Source: UBA12481 sp942493265 | GTDB lineage: Bacteria > Bacteroidota > Bacteroidia > Bacteroidales > UBA12481 | Assembly: GCA_942493265.1 (NCBI GenBank) | Contig: OW818688.1 | Span: 5,315,044 to 5,379,043, forward strand | Reading direction: 5' to 3' | DNA: 64,000 nt | Shown: positions 43,243 to 53,560 of the stretch, in pieces | Numbering within the stretch: position 1 is the stretch's first letter | How the letters are laid out: every line of letters starts with the position of its first letter | Position numbers and translations under genes: made by a program | Notes under the pieces: model-generated | Database searches by the model: none | Told to the model about the DNA's origin: nothing | The model's input: the letters and a program-made list of their open reading frames with translations, nothing else

Positions 43243-43761
43243 ATGAAGTTCAGATTGCCATCTCCGGCCAAATACATTGCGTTGCTGCTCCTGGCAGCCT
43301 GCACCAAGGTTGTTGATTACCCCGATGTACCGATGATCAGTTTTACATCGGTTATTGCGAAGGATTCGACGGATGTACTGGACAACCCCGTTAAGAGGGT
43401 TACCCTGACTTTTCATCTTATAGATGGCAATGGCGATATAGGACTTGGGTTAACCGATACAACGGGCCCATTTAATCAGGACAGTGTATTCTATCACAAC
43501 CTCTTTCTGCAGGAATATAAATCTGTTGACGGGGTTTTCACCGAAGTTCCGGCCCCCGATGGGTTAAAGAAATACAGGATCCCCAATCTGACTCCGACCG
43601 GTCAGAATAAAACCCTGGTTGCTGACATTTCCGTAACCATTGAATACCCTTATTCAGGCGCCGATCCGCTGCCATTCGATATATTCAGATATGAGTTTTA
43701 TGTAGTCGACCGCAGCCTGAACCTCAGCAACCGAGATACCAGTTCAATAATCAACTGGTAA
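43243..43761 (+). CDS. Lipoprotein of unknown function
   Basis: 172 aa starting 5 bp after the der stop. The signal sequence ends in a lipobox LLAAC (Cys about 20), so the mature protein is lipid-anchored. The rest looks like a single beta-sandwich domain (VKRVTLTFHLIDGNGDIGLGL, DISVTIEYPY, IFRYEFYVVDRSLNLSN), with a possible calcium-binding-like DGNGDIGLG loop. I do not recognise a named family. It probably rides on the rluB-era-der transcript. It meets the sensor kinase gene tail to tail, one base apart. Confidence 0.8.
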   Translation: MKFRLPSPAKYIALLLLAACTKVVDYPDVPMISFTSVIAKDSTDVLDNPVKRVTLTFHLIDGNGDIGLGLTDTTGPFNQDSVFYHNLFLQEYKSVDGVFTEVPAPDGLKKYRIPNLTPTGQNKTLVADISVTIEYPYSGADPLPFDIFRYEFYVVDRSLNLSNRDTSSIINW

Positions 43762-43762
43762 A

Positions 43763-46700
43763 CTATTCCGGCTTAAACAACGGCCATCCGAGATAAAAAC
43801 TGGTCCCCGCATTTTTTCGGGTTTCAAACCAGATCTTTCCATTTGATCCTTCCATGATTTTCTTGGCTATGGCCAATCCTAATCCCATACCCGAAGATTT
43901 CGTGGTAAAATTGGGCTCAAACAGCCTGGATTGTAATTCCTCCGCAATCCCGGTTCCATTATCGGTAACCGTAACTACCACCTCTTCTTCACCCGCATCA
44001 ATTGAAATATCCACCACCGGCTCCACACCGTCCGGTACAGCCTGAATCGCATTCCGGATCAGATTATTGAACACCTGAATCACCTGTTCGGGATCGGCAA
44101 AAATCAAAATCTCGCGGGATCCCCTAAAATGTTTGATCAGGTTAATCTTACAGGTATCTTCAAAAAGATGTGTGATGCGCTGTATTTTCTGAGTCAGGTC
44201 GATAGCCTCAAAATGAGCACCCGGAACCTGGGCAAATTTTGAAAACTCATTGGCGATGTTCGAAAGGCTGTCAATCTGGTCAATCAGGGTATTGGTCATC
44301 CTGTCGATATGGTTATCCAGATCAGGAGCCTTGTCCTTCCAGGCCCTTCTTAAATGCTGAACACTCAGCTTCATTGGGGTCAGGGGATTCTTTATTTCAT
44401 GTGCAATCTGACGCGCCATCTCCCTCCATGCACTCTCACGCTCTGAACGGGCCAGCTTCTCTGCACTGGACTGTAGCTCACTGACCATCCGGTTATACTC
44501 CTTTACCAACCTTCCAATTTCATCATCTCTCTGATATTCAATAGTCTGATTCTTTTTCCCAAATCTCAGTCCAGCTAGTTTGCTTTGCAAAAGCTGCAAA
44601 GGCCGGGCAACCTGATTGGCAAGGATTACTGCAAGGAAAATTGTGAGGAGGATCAGAATAAAATAGGCATTTACCATGGCCACCACAATGGTTGATATTT
44701 CACGGGTGGTTTCACTCTGCCGGCTGAAATACGGAAGGTTCAAGTACCCGAGAAGCTTATTATTCTGGTTATATAAAGGAACATAGGAGGAATAATACCC
44801 AAGGCTCTCGATACTTTCCCGGATAATAAATCTCGGCTTTCCCTGATGGTGCATAACGTCATACGCTCGTGGATTCATTTTATGACCGGCAAGATTATAT
44901 TCAAAAACTTCAGGCCGGGATGAAACGATCAGATTACCGTACGGATCAAAAATATTCATGTCGGTATTGAAAACATAGGAAAACTTGATCATCAACTCAT
45001 TGAGGTCCCGAAAACTGTCGTCCTGCCAATCCTTTGTCAGGATTGTCGCCTTCGCAATCTTGCCCTGAAGGTCTGCAAGGAGTGATTCAGTTTTTTCGGT
45101 AATAAGCTTTCGGTTACTCTGCTTGTATTGCTGAATCACATAATAGGTCATACCCCCACCGATCAGCATGAAGGAAAACACCAGAAAAGTCACCATGCTG
45201 AATTGGATCCGTTGTTTCAACCCTAAAACAGGCAACCTCAAACCGTGGGGCCACGAAACTACCAGGTTGAAAAGCATCCAGAACAGAAACAGAAAAACAA
45301 AAATATAGGAAAATGTTACCAGACTGTCTTCAGTTTTATTGGACTGACGGCTGATGACGATCTCGTTATTATTATCTACTTTCTTGATCCAATGATTAAA
45401 TCCATCCATCTTAAAACCAACAACCTCACCCGTCTTACCCGGATAAACATCACTGGAAAGACTGTAATCATAATCCCCGCTGGTCAGTTGAAGATTACCC
45501 AAATGATACTTCGCATAGGAGTAACTCTGATCAAGACTGTCACGATCGATCTTTCCGGTGATCAGCAATTCAGGATATCCAAGCTCCTGAGCTACAAACC
45601 GGGAATAAATATTTATAATGAGACTCGACCGGGTAAGGGTATCGGGAGTTTTGTAATTGTATACGCCAAGATATTCAATTACCCCGTCGAAATTGTCGAG
45701 ATAAAAAAAGCCTTTCGTCCGTGGGAGAATCTTTCCATACCGGTCGCGCTTGTCACGCACGAAAAAATCCAGGCACCCTTCTTCAGAATTATCCGGCTGA
45801 ATAACGATCCTGCTTGCGTGATCGCAGGAATAGGCTTGTATCTCAAACCGGTTCCAATATAAACCGAAATATTTATTTTTCAGATAGTTGGTGATCGCCA
45901 TTTGCTGATCATCCGGTTTCATTTTACGGTCAAGAACCAATCCCGACAGAATCGAATCTGATTCCATTTCAGGATCGACCTGGGTCAGGAGCATCTCGGC
46001 AATCTGGTCATGTTCTGACGACAACTTGCTAAGGATCATGTTATGTTGATCAGTCTCCTTAACCTGGTTTATCCGATTTACCGAATAAACCATAAATGCT
46101 GAAATCAGCACCAGTACAACGGTTACCAGGCCATGATTTAAACGGATCCGGTGATATTTCCGGATGGAGAGGAAAACTACCGACAGAATTAGAAAAAATA
46201 CCAGGCTGCCCCATTCCGGGCGTGCCGAGGAATCTCTAGCCAACCCAAAACCAAGTACCGACATCAACAGGAGTCCGATAATCCCCTGAATCCACGTCTG
46301 CCGTGATTTGATCCGGTTTATGAGCCGGTACAATATCAGCACAAAGGCAATCAGAATCCCAACCAGCATCAGGATATCAAGCAAATTCGAAAAATTGACA
46401 TTGAGAATCCGGTAGATTTCCAACAGTCCCGAACGTTGCAGCAATAGATAACGAATCAGCCAGATGGTTCCAAAAAAAGAGACAACAGCCAACAGCCAGC
46501 CGGCCATGGCCATGCTTTGAACAAGCCGTTTATCACCTTTGTCCGCGGGACCGGATCCACGGGCCGGGAAAAGCTCAAAGAGCCGGGAAAACCAATAGGC
46601 AAAAAATAGCAGCAAAACAATGGAGATCAGCACATCCCCGCGTGACTCCAAAAAAATATGAGGATGATCAAATCTTGTAAAAAGAGGTAAATTAAAAACA

Positions 46701-47524
46701 CAATGCGGCGCGCGAAATTCCCATAAAAACCACCTGACAATCAACAAGTCCGCCAGCAGGGCTAGCAGCCACAAGCCTGATGATCTGATCCGCTGGGCCA
46801 GCTTCATCATATCACTGAAATACAATAAGATAAATCCAAAAACCGCGAAATAAAAAAACAGGGTCAGCCAATGCAACGTCTCCCTTGAGGAGACCTCCTG
46901 GCTTGGAATAATGGAAAATGCGAACTGCCCGCGCTCATCCGTAACATTTATGGCATTAGGAATCGGGGGGATACTGATCCGGTATGACTCCGGTATATCG
47001 CTGCCTACCAGAAATGCATTAGTAACCAGCTCATTATTATATGGGAAAAACTTCTTTAAAAAAACGAATCCGACAATTACAAAATCGGGGGACGAGTAAA
47101 CCCGGGTATAAACAGAACAATTGGGCAGGTTGTAAACCCTCGATGTTTCCATCTGAAGAAGATCCTTTGTTTCAACAACCAGGGAATTATCTGACCAGAA
47201 CAGCATGGAATCCTTCTGCAATATAAAAATGGCAATACCGTCATTATCATTAGCATAGTGACTCGTAAATCCGGGATCCGAATGCAGCACAGCCGGCCAG
47301 CCTGATTTTGAAACCTGCAACATGACCTCATTCGAAGTGTGGTCAAGAAATTTTAATTTTCGATGGAAGTCCTTCTCTATCTGAGCTGGATATACTTTCA
47401 CCGGTTCTTTCTGGTGGGCTATGGGATCTATGATCAGGGCAACCAGCAGCAGAATGACTGCAGCAAAAAGAAAACGAAAAGAAATCAGCAGGTCGCGCGA
47501 CCTGATTTCAGCCGGTTGTTCCAT
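43763..47524 (-). CDS. Very large membrane sensor histidine kinase (HAMP-HisKA-HATPase, NtrY-like output)
   Basis: 1,253 aa from the ATG at 47524. N-terminal helix (about 15-37), a ~180-residue extracytoplasmic segment, a bundle of about eight helices (roughly 220-490), a second extracytoplasmic region, further helices (near 735 and 780), a third ~130-residue sensor segment, a helix near 935, HAMP, then HisKA with HEIKNPLTPMKL (His1042) and HATPase (N box FNNLIRNAIQ, G1 VTDNGTGIA, G2 GMGLGLAIA). The catalytic core resembles NtrY. No response regulator adjoins it. Ligand unknown; the multi-helix sensor could be monitoring the membrane or envelope. Confidence 0.88.
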   Translation of the reverse strand: MEQPAEIRSRDLLISFRFLFAAVILLLVALIIDPIAHQKEPVKVYPAQIEKDFHRKLKFLDHTSNEVMLQVSKSGWPAVLHSDPGFTSHYANDNDGIAIFILQKDSMLFWSDNSLVVETKDLLQMETSRVYNLPNCSVYTRVYSSPDFVIVGFVFLKKFFPYNNELVTNAFLVGSDIPESYRISIPPIPNAINVTDERGQFAFSIIPSQEVSSRETLHWLTLFFYFAVFGFILLYFSDMMKLAQRIRSSGLWLLALLADLLIVRWFLWEFRAPHCVFNLPLFTRFDHPHIFLESRGDVLISIVLLLFFAYWFSRLFELFPARGSGPADKGDKRLVQSMAMAGWLLAVVSFFGTIWLIRYLLLQRSGLLEIYRILNVNFSNLLDILMLVGILIAFVLILYRLINRIKSRQTWIQGIIGLLLMSVLGFGLARDSSARPEWGSLVFFLILSVVFLSIRKYHRIRLNHGLVTVVLVLISAFMVYSVNRINQVKETDQHNMILSKLSSEHDQIAEMLLTQVDPEMESDSILSGLVLDRKMKPDDQQMAITNYLKNKYFGLYWNRFEIQAYSCDHASRIVIQPDNSEEGCLDFFVRDKRDRYGKILPRTKGFFYLDNFDGVIEYLGVYNYKTPDTLTRSSLIINIYSRFVAQELGYPELLITGKIDRDSLDQSYSYAKYHLGNLQLTSGDYDYSLSSDVYPGKTGEVVGFKMDGFNHWIKKVDNNNEIVISRQSNKTEDSLVTFSYIFVFLFLFWMLFNLVVSWPHGLRLPVLGLKQRIQFSMVTFLVFSFMLIGGGMTYYVIQQYKQSNRKLITEKTESLLADLQGKIAKATILTKDWQDDSFRDLNELMIKFSYVFNTDMNIFDPYGNLIVSSRPEVFEYNLAGHKMNPRAYDVMHHQGKPRFIIRESIESLGYYSSYVPLYNQNNKLLGYLNLPYFSRQSETTREISTIVVAMVNAYFILILLTIFLAVILANQVARPLQLLQSKLAGLRFGKKNQTIEYQRDDEIGRLVKEYNRMVSELQSSAEKLARSERESAWREMARQIAHEIKNPLTPMKLSVQHLRRAWKDKAPDLDNHIDRMTNTLIDQIDSLSNIANEFSKFAQVPGAHFEAIDLTQKIQRITHLFEDTCKINLIKHFRGSREILIFADPEQVIQVFNNLIRNAIQAVPDGVEPVVDISIDAGEEEVVVTVTDNGTGIAEELQSRLFEPNFTTKSSGMGLGLAIAKKIMEGSNGKIWFETRKNAGTSFYLGWPLFKPE

Positions 47525-47560
47525 AAATCGATCGATCAATAAAGGCTCAACAATTTACAA

Positions 47561-47595
47561 TTTCCGCGCCAATTTATACTTTCTTTATATTTTTG
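47561..47595 (+). promoter_or_regulatory. Putative promoter of nadC
   Basis: TTTC (47561-47564) lies 23 bases before TATTTTTG (47588-47595), a perfect TAnnTTTG. The ATG at 47611 would give a leader of about 9 nt. Confidence 0.45.
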
Positions 47596-47610
47596 ATACA
47601 AACTATTCCG

Positions 47611-48456
47611 ATGACAACAGATCCACTCGAAAAGTTCATAGCAGATGCACTGCTTGAAGACATTGGAGAAGGCGACCACACCACCCTGTCCTGCATTCCT
47701 GCGGACGCAGCCGGCAAAGCCGTTCTCCTGATAAAACAGGAAGGAGTGATTGCCGGAATCGATGTCGCCTGTAAAGTTTTTACAACTTTCGATCCGGCTC
47801 TGACTGTTGAAGTGTTCATCGCAGATGGAAGCCGAATAAAGCCGGGTGATAAAGCCTTTATTGTTTCAGGGAAACAGCAATCCATTCTGCAAACTGAAAG
47901 GCTAGTACTGAACATCATGCAGCGGATGAGTGGAATAGCCACACGTACAGCCATTTTTGTCAATCAGGTAAGCGGAACATCTGCTAAAATCCTGGATACC
48001 CGAAAAACCACCCCCAACATGAGATTCCTCGAAAAGGAAGCGGTACGGATTGGCGGCGGCTATAATCACCGGATGGGATTATATGACATGATCCTGCTCA
48101 AGGATAATCATATCGACTATGCCGGGGGGATCATGCCGGCACTGGACAGAACCGTTGAATATTTAAACAACAATAATCTTAATCTTAATATAGAAATCGA
48201 AGCCAGGACCCTTGAAGATGTCCGCAAAATTCTGGAGCATGGCAAAGCCAACCGCATCCTTTTGGACAACTTCACACCAGAATTGATCAGTGAAGCAGTC
48301 CGGTTGATTAACGGACAGATAGAAACTGAAGCATCCGGAGGGATAAACCTCGAAAATATCAGGGATTATGCCTTAACCGGAGTTGATTATATTTCTGTTG
48401 GTGGATTGACTCACCAGATTTTCAGTCTGGACATGAGCCTGAAAGCAATATCATGA
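47611..48456 (+). CDS. nadC: Nicotinate-nucleotide pyrophosphorylase (quinolinate phosphoribosyltransferase)
   Basis: 281 aa from the ATG at 47611; an in-frame TTG at 47593 overlaps the promoter box and is unlikely. It converts quinolinate and PRPP to nicotinate mononucleotide in NAD synthesis. Motifs: ALLEDIGEGDHTT at the N-terminus, ERLVLNIMQRMSGIAT, the active-site ILDTRKTTPNMR, GGGYNHRMGLYDMILLKDNH, IEIEARTLEDV, and EASGGINLENI near the phosphate site. It overlaps the BrkB-like gene by 4 bp. nadA/nadB are not in the window. Confidence 0.96.
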   Translation: MTTDPLEKFIADALLEDIGEGDHTTLSCIPADAAGKAVLLIKQEGVIAGIDVACKVFTTFDPALTVEVFIADGSRIKPGDKAFIVSGKQQSILQTERLVLNIMQRMSGIATRTAIFVNQVSGTSAKILDTRKTTPNMRFLEKEAVRIGGGYNHRMGLYDMILLKDNHIDYAGGIMPALDRTVEYLNNNNLNLNIEIEARTLEDVRKILEHGKANRILLDNFTPELISEAVRLINGQIETEASGGINLENIRDYALTGVDYISVGGLTHQIFSLDMSLKAIS

Positions 48457-49400
48457 TCCGAAAGAAAATAACTCAGGTACTACAAGCCGCTGACTTACTG
48501 ATTACTAAGTTGGCAAAGCGGACAATCCTACCCGGATTCGAAGGTTTGACGCTTTACGAAATATCACTCTTCTTCATGAAAGGTGCGAAAAGCGGTACAC
48601 TCGCCACACGGGCTTCTGCCATTGCGTATAATTTCTTCCTGGCCGTTTTCCCTGCAATAATTGTGCTGTTTACCCTGATACCCTATATTCCGATTGAAAA
48701 CTTTCAACAGGTCATGATGACAACGCTGGAAGACCTGATGCCGGCCAATGTATACTCCGCAGTAAAGAGTTCCATCCAGGAAATTGTGATGAGAAAAAGG
48801 AACGACCTGCTCTCCTTCGGCTTTATACTTTCAGTGTTTTTTGCAACCGGAGGTATTGCTGCACTGATAAATGCCTTCAATGCCAGCTATCACAACCGTG
48901 AAAACCGTACCTGGATCAACCGTCAATTGGTTTCCATTATTTTGATTGTAATCTTTGGCATGCTGATCTCCCTGGCAGTTATCCTCATTATCTTCTCAGG
49001 TACCGTGATAAATTTCCTGGAATCCAGAAATATCCTCACCAATAAATTCCTGATTGCCCTGCTGCTAAACGGGAAATGGCTATTTATTCTGATCAGCACC
49101 TTCTTCAGCATATCTTTCCTGTATTATCTGGCCCCGGCCAGGCGAAGTGAATTCAAGTTCATAACTCCCGGAAGTATTCTGAGTTCCTTCTTTATTATCC
49201 TGACATCAGTGGGATTTTCAGCATACATCAATAATTTCGGACAATACAATAAGTTTTACGGCTCCATCGGAACCCTGATCGTCTTTCTGATCTGGTTGAA
49301 TGTAAACTCCCTGGTTTTGCTCATCGGGTTCGAGTTGAACATGAGCATCAAGCAGGCGCGCAAGAAGAAAAAGCTACCTGAAGTCCCCGTCAAAGACTGA
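48453..49400 (+). CDS. YihY/BrkB family inner-membrane protein
   Basis: 315 aa with about six transmembrane helices. Family landmarks: ATRASAIAYNFFLAVFPAIIVLFTLIPYIP, LLSFGFILSVFFATGGIAALINAFNASYH, FLYYLAPARRSEFKFITPGSIL, and YNKFYGSIGTLIVFLIWLNVNSLVLLIGFELN. The role of YihY proteins is not firmly known; the old RNase BN label was wrong and the serum-resistance link (BrkB) is specific to Bordetella. Translation is coupled to nadC by an ATGA overlap. Confidence 0.92.
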   Translation: MIRKKITQVLQAADLLITKLAKRTILPGFEGLTLYEISLFFMKGAKSGTLATRASAIAYNFFLAVFPAIIVLFTLIPYIPIENFQQVMMTTLEDLMPANVYSAVKSSIQEIVMRKRNDLLSFGFILSVFFATGGIAALINAFNASYHNRENRTWINRQLVSIILIVIFGMLISLAVILIIFSGTVINFLESRNILTNKFLIALLLNGKWLFILISTFFSISFLYYLAPARRSEFKFITPGSILSSFFIILTSVGFSAYINNFGQYNKFYGSIGTLIVFLIWLNVNSLVLLIGFELNMSIKQARKKKKLPEVPVKD

Positions 49401-49407
49401 GCACCTG

Positions 49408-50913
49408 CTACATATGATGGAGGTACTTATATACGAGCGTACGGATCTCATCAGTTTTTCCGAATAACCGTTCACTCATTCCCTGATCCCCGTATGAACG
49501 GAGTCTCTGAATAAAGCTGTCGATTGTTCTGGCCGGAAAGATTCCGTTCTTTTCAAAAACATCCCTTCGTTTCTCGAGCAAACCGGCTGAACCGTAACAG
49601 CAATCAGGCAATTTCTCAAGCATATCAAGCCTCTTTTTATTTTCAGGCCTGAATATATTGACATCCACATAAAGGGATTCCGCTTTTTGCAATCCGTCGG
49701 GCATTTCCAATCCATGAAGCGCCGCAACCACAAGTCCGGCAAACAGATGATACAAATCCGCCGAACCGTCAGGACTCCTGATTTCCACTGTTTGCTTGCT
49801 GATCCCTGCGTAATTGAGGTCTTTATCCTGAGGATTCGCATCACTGACCATATTCACTCCTCCCAGCCAGCCAAGTGGAACCCTCACCAGAACCGACCGG
49901 TTACGGTCGCCCCAGCAAATGTTGGTAGGAGCCTCCTGATGAGGCACTAACCTGAGGTAAGAAGTGGGAATGGTATTGCCGAATGCAGTGAGCGGACCGG
50001 CCAGGTCCATCAATCCGGCAATCATGCGTTTTGCGGTATCGCTCAGATGGCTGTTGTCAACCATAACATTCCGTCCATCTTTTTCCAGGTACATGTGTAC
50101 ATGGAGGCCTGATCCGGCTTTACCAACTGTGATTTTCGGGGCGAAGCTGATGTTAACGGCATATTTCTCTCCGAGCTGCCTTAAAATCCACTTGGCAAGT
50201 ATCAACTGATCAACAGCATCCTCCACCTCAACCGGCAGAAACTCGATCTCATGCTGCTCAAAACTTTCAGCATCAGTATTAAAATTACCCACCTCGCTAT
50301 GTCCGTATTTTATCCTGCCTCCGCAACGGGCAATAAGGTCCATGGCTTCGAGCCTGATAAACTCATAATTGCTGAACGGACTTGCGGAATGATAACCCTT
50401 TTGATCTTCAGCTGGATACAGCTCTTCCTTTTTACCCTGCACATAATATTCAAGTTCGCCCATGGCCTTGAAGGTAAAGCCGGTGCGCTCCCTGAACAAT
50501 CTATGAGCTTTTCGGAGAATATATTCCGGTGCAGTTTCAAGCGGCTTTCCCTCGCTGGTATAAAATGAACATAAGATATCGAGAGTTGGAACCACCGAAA
50601 AGGGATTTATGTATGCCGTTGAAAATCTGGGGATCACATATAAGTCACTTGAGGCAGCTTCAATGTAGGAAAACAGGCTGCTCCCGTCAACGCGCTCACC
50701 GGTTGAAAGAATCGTCTCCAGGTATTCCAGACTGTGAATGGCGAAATTCAGAATCTTGAGCTTGCCATCTTCAGCAACATATCTGAAATTCAGCATCTTG
50801 ATTCCATTACCGGAAACGAACCGGATGATATCATCCCGGGTAAAATCCTTTGAAGACTTCTGTAAAAACTGCTCCAGCGGGTTTGCCCTGAACAAAAAGG
50901 TATTGTCCATCAT
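49408..50913 (-). CDS. Glutamine synthetase family protein (Bacteroidetes ~500-aa form)
   Basis: 501 aa. The beta-grasp N-terminus has GERVDGSSLFSYIE; the catalytic domain shows GELEYY (the Glu-x-Glu metal site), GHSEVGNFNTDAESFEQHEIEF (about 10 residues longer than E. coli GlnA between EVG and QHE), AGSGLHVHMYL (the metal His), RNRSVLVRVP and VEIRSPDGSADLYHLFAG. All ligand positions for metal, ATP and glutamate seem occupied, so it should be able to form glutamine. The same variant occurs in Bacteroides. It lies 4 bp downstream of valS on the same strand. Confidence 0.88.
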   Translation of the reverse strand: MMDNTFLFRANPLEQFLQKSSKDFTRDDIIRFVSGNGIKMLNFRYVAEDGKLKILNFAIHSLEYLETILSTGERVDGSSLFSYIEAASSDLYVIPRFSTAYINPFSVVPTLDILCSFYTSEGKPLETAPEYILRKAHRLFRERTGFTFKAMGELEYYVQGKKEELYPAEDQKGYHSASPFSNYEFIRLEAMDLIARCGGRIKYGHSEVGNFNTDAESFEQHEIEFLPVEVEDAVDQLILAKWILRQLGEKYAVNISFAPKITVGKAGSGLHVHMYLEKDGRNVMVDNSHLSDTAKRMIAGLMDLAGPLTAFGNTIPTSYLRLVPHQEAPTNICWGDRNRSVLVRVPLGWLGGVNMVSDANPQDKDLNYAGISKQTVEIRSPDGSADLYHLFAGLVVAALHGLEMPDGLQKAESLYVDVNIFRPENKKRLDMLEKLPDCCYGSAGLLEKRRDVFEKNGIFPARTIDSFIQRLRSYGDQGMSERLFGKTDEIRTLVYKYLHHM

Positions 50914-50917
50914 TGTT

Positions 50918-53560
50918 TTATCCCCCTAATGCTTCGATTTGTTCTCGCAAAGCCCTGATCTTCGCTTCCGCATCGGCCAGTTTGGCCTTCTCGGTTTCCA
51001 GTACCTGAGCCGGGGCATTGTTGACAAAACGTTCATTTGCCAGTTTCTTGTTTACCGTATCCAGAAAACCCAGTGTATAGGCAAGTTCCTTTTGTAGCTT
51101 TTCCGTTTCAACGGCTACGTCAACCGACCCTGCAAGCGGCACATAATATTCTACCGACCGGATGACCTGACTGGCAGATCCGGAAGAATTCTGTTCTATT
51201 TCATTTACTGAACTCAGATTCAAGAGCTTGATCAGAATTGAATCTAGGTATTTATCATAGGTGCTGTCGGTTGTTTTAACTTCCAGAGAGAGTGGTGTTT
51301 TAACCGGAATGTTTTTCTCTGCACGCACTGAACGTACAAACCCTACAACCTCCTTCATCCTTTCAAACCGCTCAATCTGCTCACTATCAAAACTCTCTGC
51401 CACAGGCAGCAGGGAAACCATAACAGATTCTCCGGGCAGCCTTGTGGCAACTCTCTGCCAGATTTCTTCGGTTATAAAGGGGATAAAGGGATGCAGAACC
51501 AGCATGAGTTTCTCCATGATGCCGAATGCCTGGTCCCGGGTAATTTTATCAATCGGGCTTCCGTATGCCGGTTTGATGATCTCAAGATACCACGATGAAA
51601 AGTCATCCCAGAACAATTTATAGGCAGCCATTAAAGCCTCCGATAAACGGTATTTTGTGAAATGATCATTCAATATGGCCAGTTCCTGGTTAAGCCTGGC
51701 AATAAACCACTCATTTGCCAGCCTCGAGGTTTCGGGCTGACCAATATATTCTGCAACCTCCCATCCTGAAATCAGCCGGAAGGCGTTCCATATTTTATTA
51801 CCGAAATTACGTCCCTGTTCAGTTAAAGTTTCATCAAACAAAAGGTCATTGCCGGCTGAGGAGCATAAAAGCATCCCCACCCGCACGCCATCCGCTCCGT
51901 ATTTTGCGATCAGGTCAAGCGGATCAGGAGAATTTCCAAGCGATTTCGACATCTTGCGATGCTGGGCATCCCGCACCATTCCTGTCAGATAAACATTGCT
52001 GAACGGCTTTTCCTGACGGTACTCATATCCGGCAATAACCATTCTTGCCACCCAGAAAAACAAAATATCCGGTGCAGTAATCAGGTCATTAGTAGGATAA
52101 TAGTATTTAATATCTGCATTTTCGGGATTGCGTATGCCATCGAAAACAGAAATCGGCCAGAGCCACGAGGAAAACCAGGTATCCAGAACATCCTCATCCT
52201 GCGATAAATCTGAAATCTTCAGATCCTTATTGCCGGAAAGTTTCCAGGCTTCAGAAAGGGCTTCCTGCTCATCGATACCCACTACCACCCTGCCATCGGG
52301 CAGGTACCATGCCGGTATGCGGTGTCCCCACCATAGCTGTCGTGAAATGCACCAATCCTTGATGTTTTCCATCCAGTACCGGTAGGTATTTTTAAATTTG
52401 GCAGGGATCAGCCTCACCTCATCATTCATAACATTTATCAGGGCAGGTTCGGCAAGCTCTTTCATGCTGATAAACCACTGCCTCGACAATTTCGGTTCAA
52501 TTACCGCGGAAGTTCTCTCTGAAAAGCCCAGTTTATTGGTATATTCCTCTGTCTTTACTAAACTCCCTGTCCGTTCAAGTTCGGCCACAGCCAGTTTTCT
52601 GGCTTCAAAGCGATCAATACCGGCAAATAATCCGGCCTTGGCGCTCACCGTTCCGTCGTCATTGAAAACATCTATAACTTTCAGTCCGAATTTCAATCCG
52701 ATTGTATAGTCATTGGTATCGTGAGCCGGAGTTATTTTCAAGGCTCCCGTACCAAATTCAATATCCACATATTCATCAAAAACTACCGGAACTTCCCGGT
52801 TTACCATGGGTACAATAACCCTCGCACCTTTAAGGTGCTGATAACGGGGATCATTCGGATTTACACAGATGGCAGTATCCCCCAGGATCGTTTCTGGTCG
52901 TGTGGTGGCAACTGTAAGATAGCTATCTATCTCTCCAACAATGGGGTACCTTACATAATACAATTTCGATTGTACCTCTTTATAAATTACCTCCTCATCG
53001 GAGATTGCGGTCGTTGCCTGAGGATCCCAGTTAACCATTCGAACGCCGCGGTAAACATAACCCTTGCGGTACAGGTCAACAAATACCTTCAGAACACTTT
53101 CCGACAGGGCGGGATCCATGGTAAAGCTGGTCCGGTCCCAATCGCATGATGCGCCCAGCTTTTTCAGCTGTTCCAAAATTATACCGCCATGCTTTTCGGT
53201 CCATTCCCAGGCATGTCCGATAAATTCATCCCTGGTAATATCTGTCTTTTTAATACCCTGGTCGCGCAATTTGGCTACCACCCTGGCCTCAGTAGCAATC
53301 GAGGCATGATCCGTACCAGGCAGCCAGCAGGCATTTTTACCCAGCATTCTGGCCCTTCTGACCAGAATATCCTGAATGGTGTTATTGAGCATGTGCCCCA
53401 TGTGCAGCACACCCGTAACATTTGGGGGAGGTATGACTATCGTGTAAGGCTCCCTTGAATCAGGCACAGAACGGAAAAAGCCTTGGTTCATCCAATAGGA
53501 ATACCATTTATCCTCAGTTTTTGAGGGATCATACTTTGCAGGAATCTCCAGATTATTCAT
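50918..53560 (-). CDS. valS: Valyl-tRNA synthetase
   Basis: 880 aa. Class I signature PPPNVTGVLHMGHMLNN (HMGH at 53-56) and KMSKSLGNSPDPLDLI (near residue 530) are present. The CP1 editing domain carries VATTRPETILGDTAICVNPNDPRY and TPAHDTNDY. The anticodon-binding domain follows, and the last ~65 residues form the ValRS C-terminal coiled coil (VAVETEKLQKELAYTLGFLD, EKAKLADAEAKIRALREQIEAL). Length is normal. It probably shares a transcript with the glutamine synthetase gene. Confidence 0.98.
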   Translation of the reverse strand: MNNLEIPAKYDPSKTEDKWYSYWMNQGFFRSVPDSREPYTIVIPPPNVTGVLHMGHMLNNTIQDILVRRARMLGKNACWLPGTDHASIATEARVVAKLRDQGIKKTDITRDEFIGHAWEWTEKHGGIILEQLKKLGASCDWDRTSFTMDPALSESVLKVFVDLYRKGYVYRGVRMVNWDPQATTAISDEEVIYKEVQSKLYYVRYPIVGEIDSYLTVATTRPETILGDTAICVNPNDPRYQHLKGARVIVPMVNREVPVVFDEYVDIEFGTGALKITPAHDTNDYTIGLKFGLKVIDVFNDDGTVSAKAGLFAGIDRFEARKLAVAELERTGSLVKTEEYTNKLGFSERTSAVIEPKLSRQWFISMKELAEPALINVMNDEVRLIPAKFKNTYRYWMENIKDWCISRQLWWGHRIPAWYLPDGRVVVGIDEQEALSEAWKLSGNKDLKISDLSQDEDVLDTWFSSWLWPISVFDGIRNPENADIKYYYPTNDLITAPDILFFWVARMVIAGYEYRQEKPFSNVYLTGMVRDAQHRKMSKSLGNSPDPLDLIAKYGADGVRVGMLLCSSAGNDLLFDETLTEQGRNFGNKIWNAFRLISGWEVAEYIGQPETSRLANEWFIARLNQELAILNDHFTKYRLSEALMAAYKLFWDDFSSWYLEIIKPAYGSPIDKITRDQAFGIMEKLMLVLHPFIPFITEEIWQRVATRLPGESVMVSLLPVAESFDSEQIERFERMKEVVGFVRSVRAEKNIPVKTPLSLEVKTTDSTYDKYLDSILIKLLNLSSVNEIEQNSSGSASQVIRSVEYYVPLAGSVDVAVETEKLQKELAYTLGFLDTVNKKLANERFVNNAPAQVLETEKAKLADAEAKIRALREQIEALGG

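Noticed and set aside
45245..45862. 205-codon open frame on the + strand inside the sensor kinase gene
   Set aside because: It is antisense to a well-supported coding region, has no recognisable motif and no start context; it is a by-product of the codon composition of the real gene.
49408..50913. Glutamine synthetase with an insertion near the active site as a novel enzyme
   Set aside because: The same ~500-aa form with this longer loop is the usual one in Bacteroides and relatives; the ligand residues appear intact.
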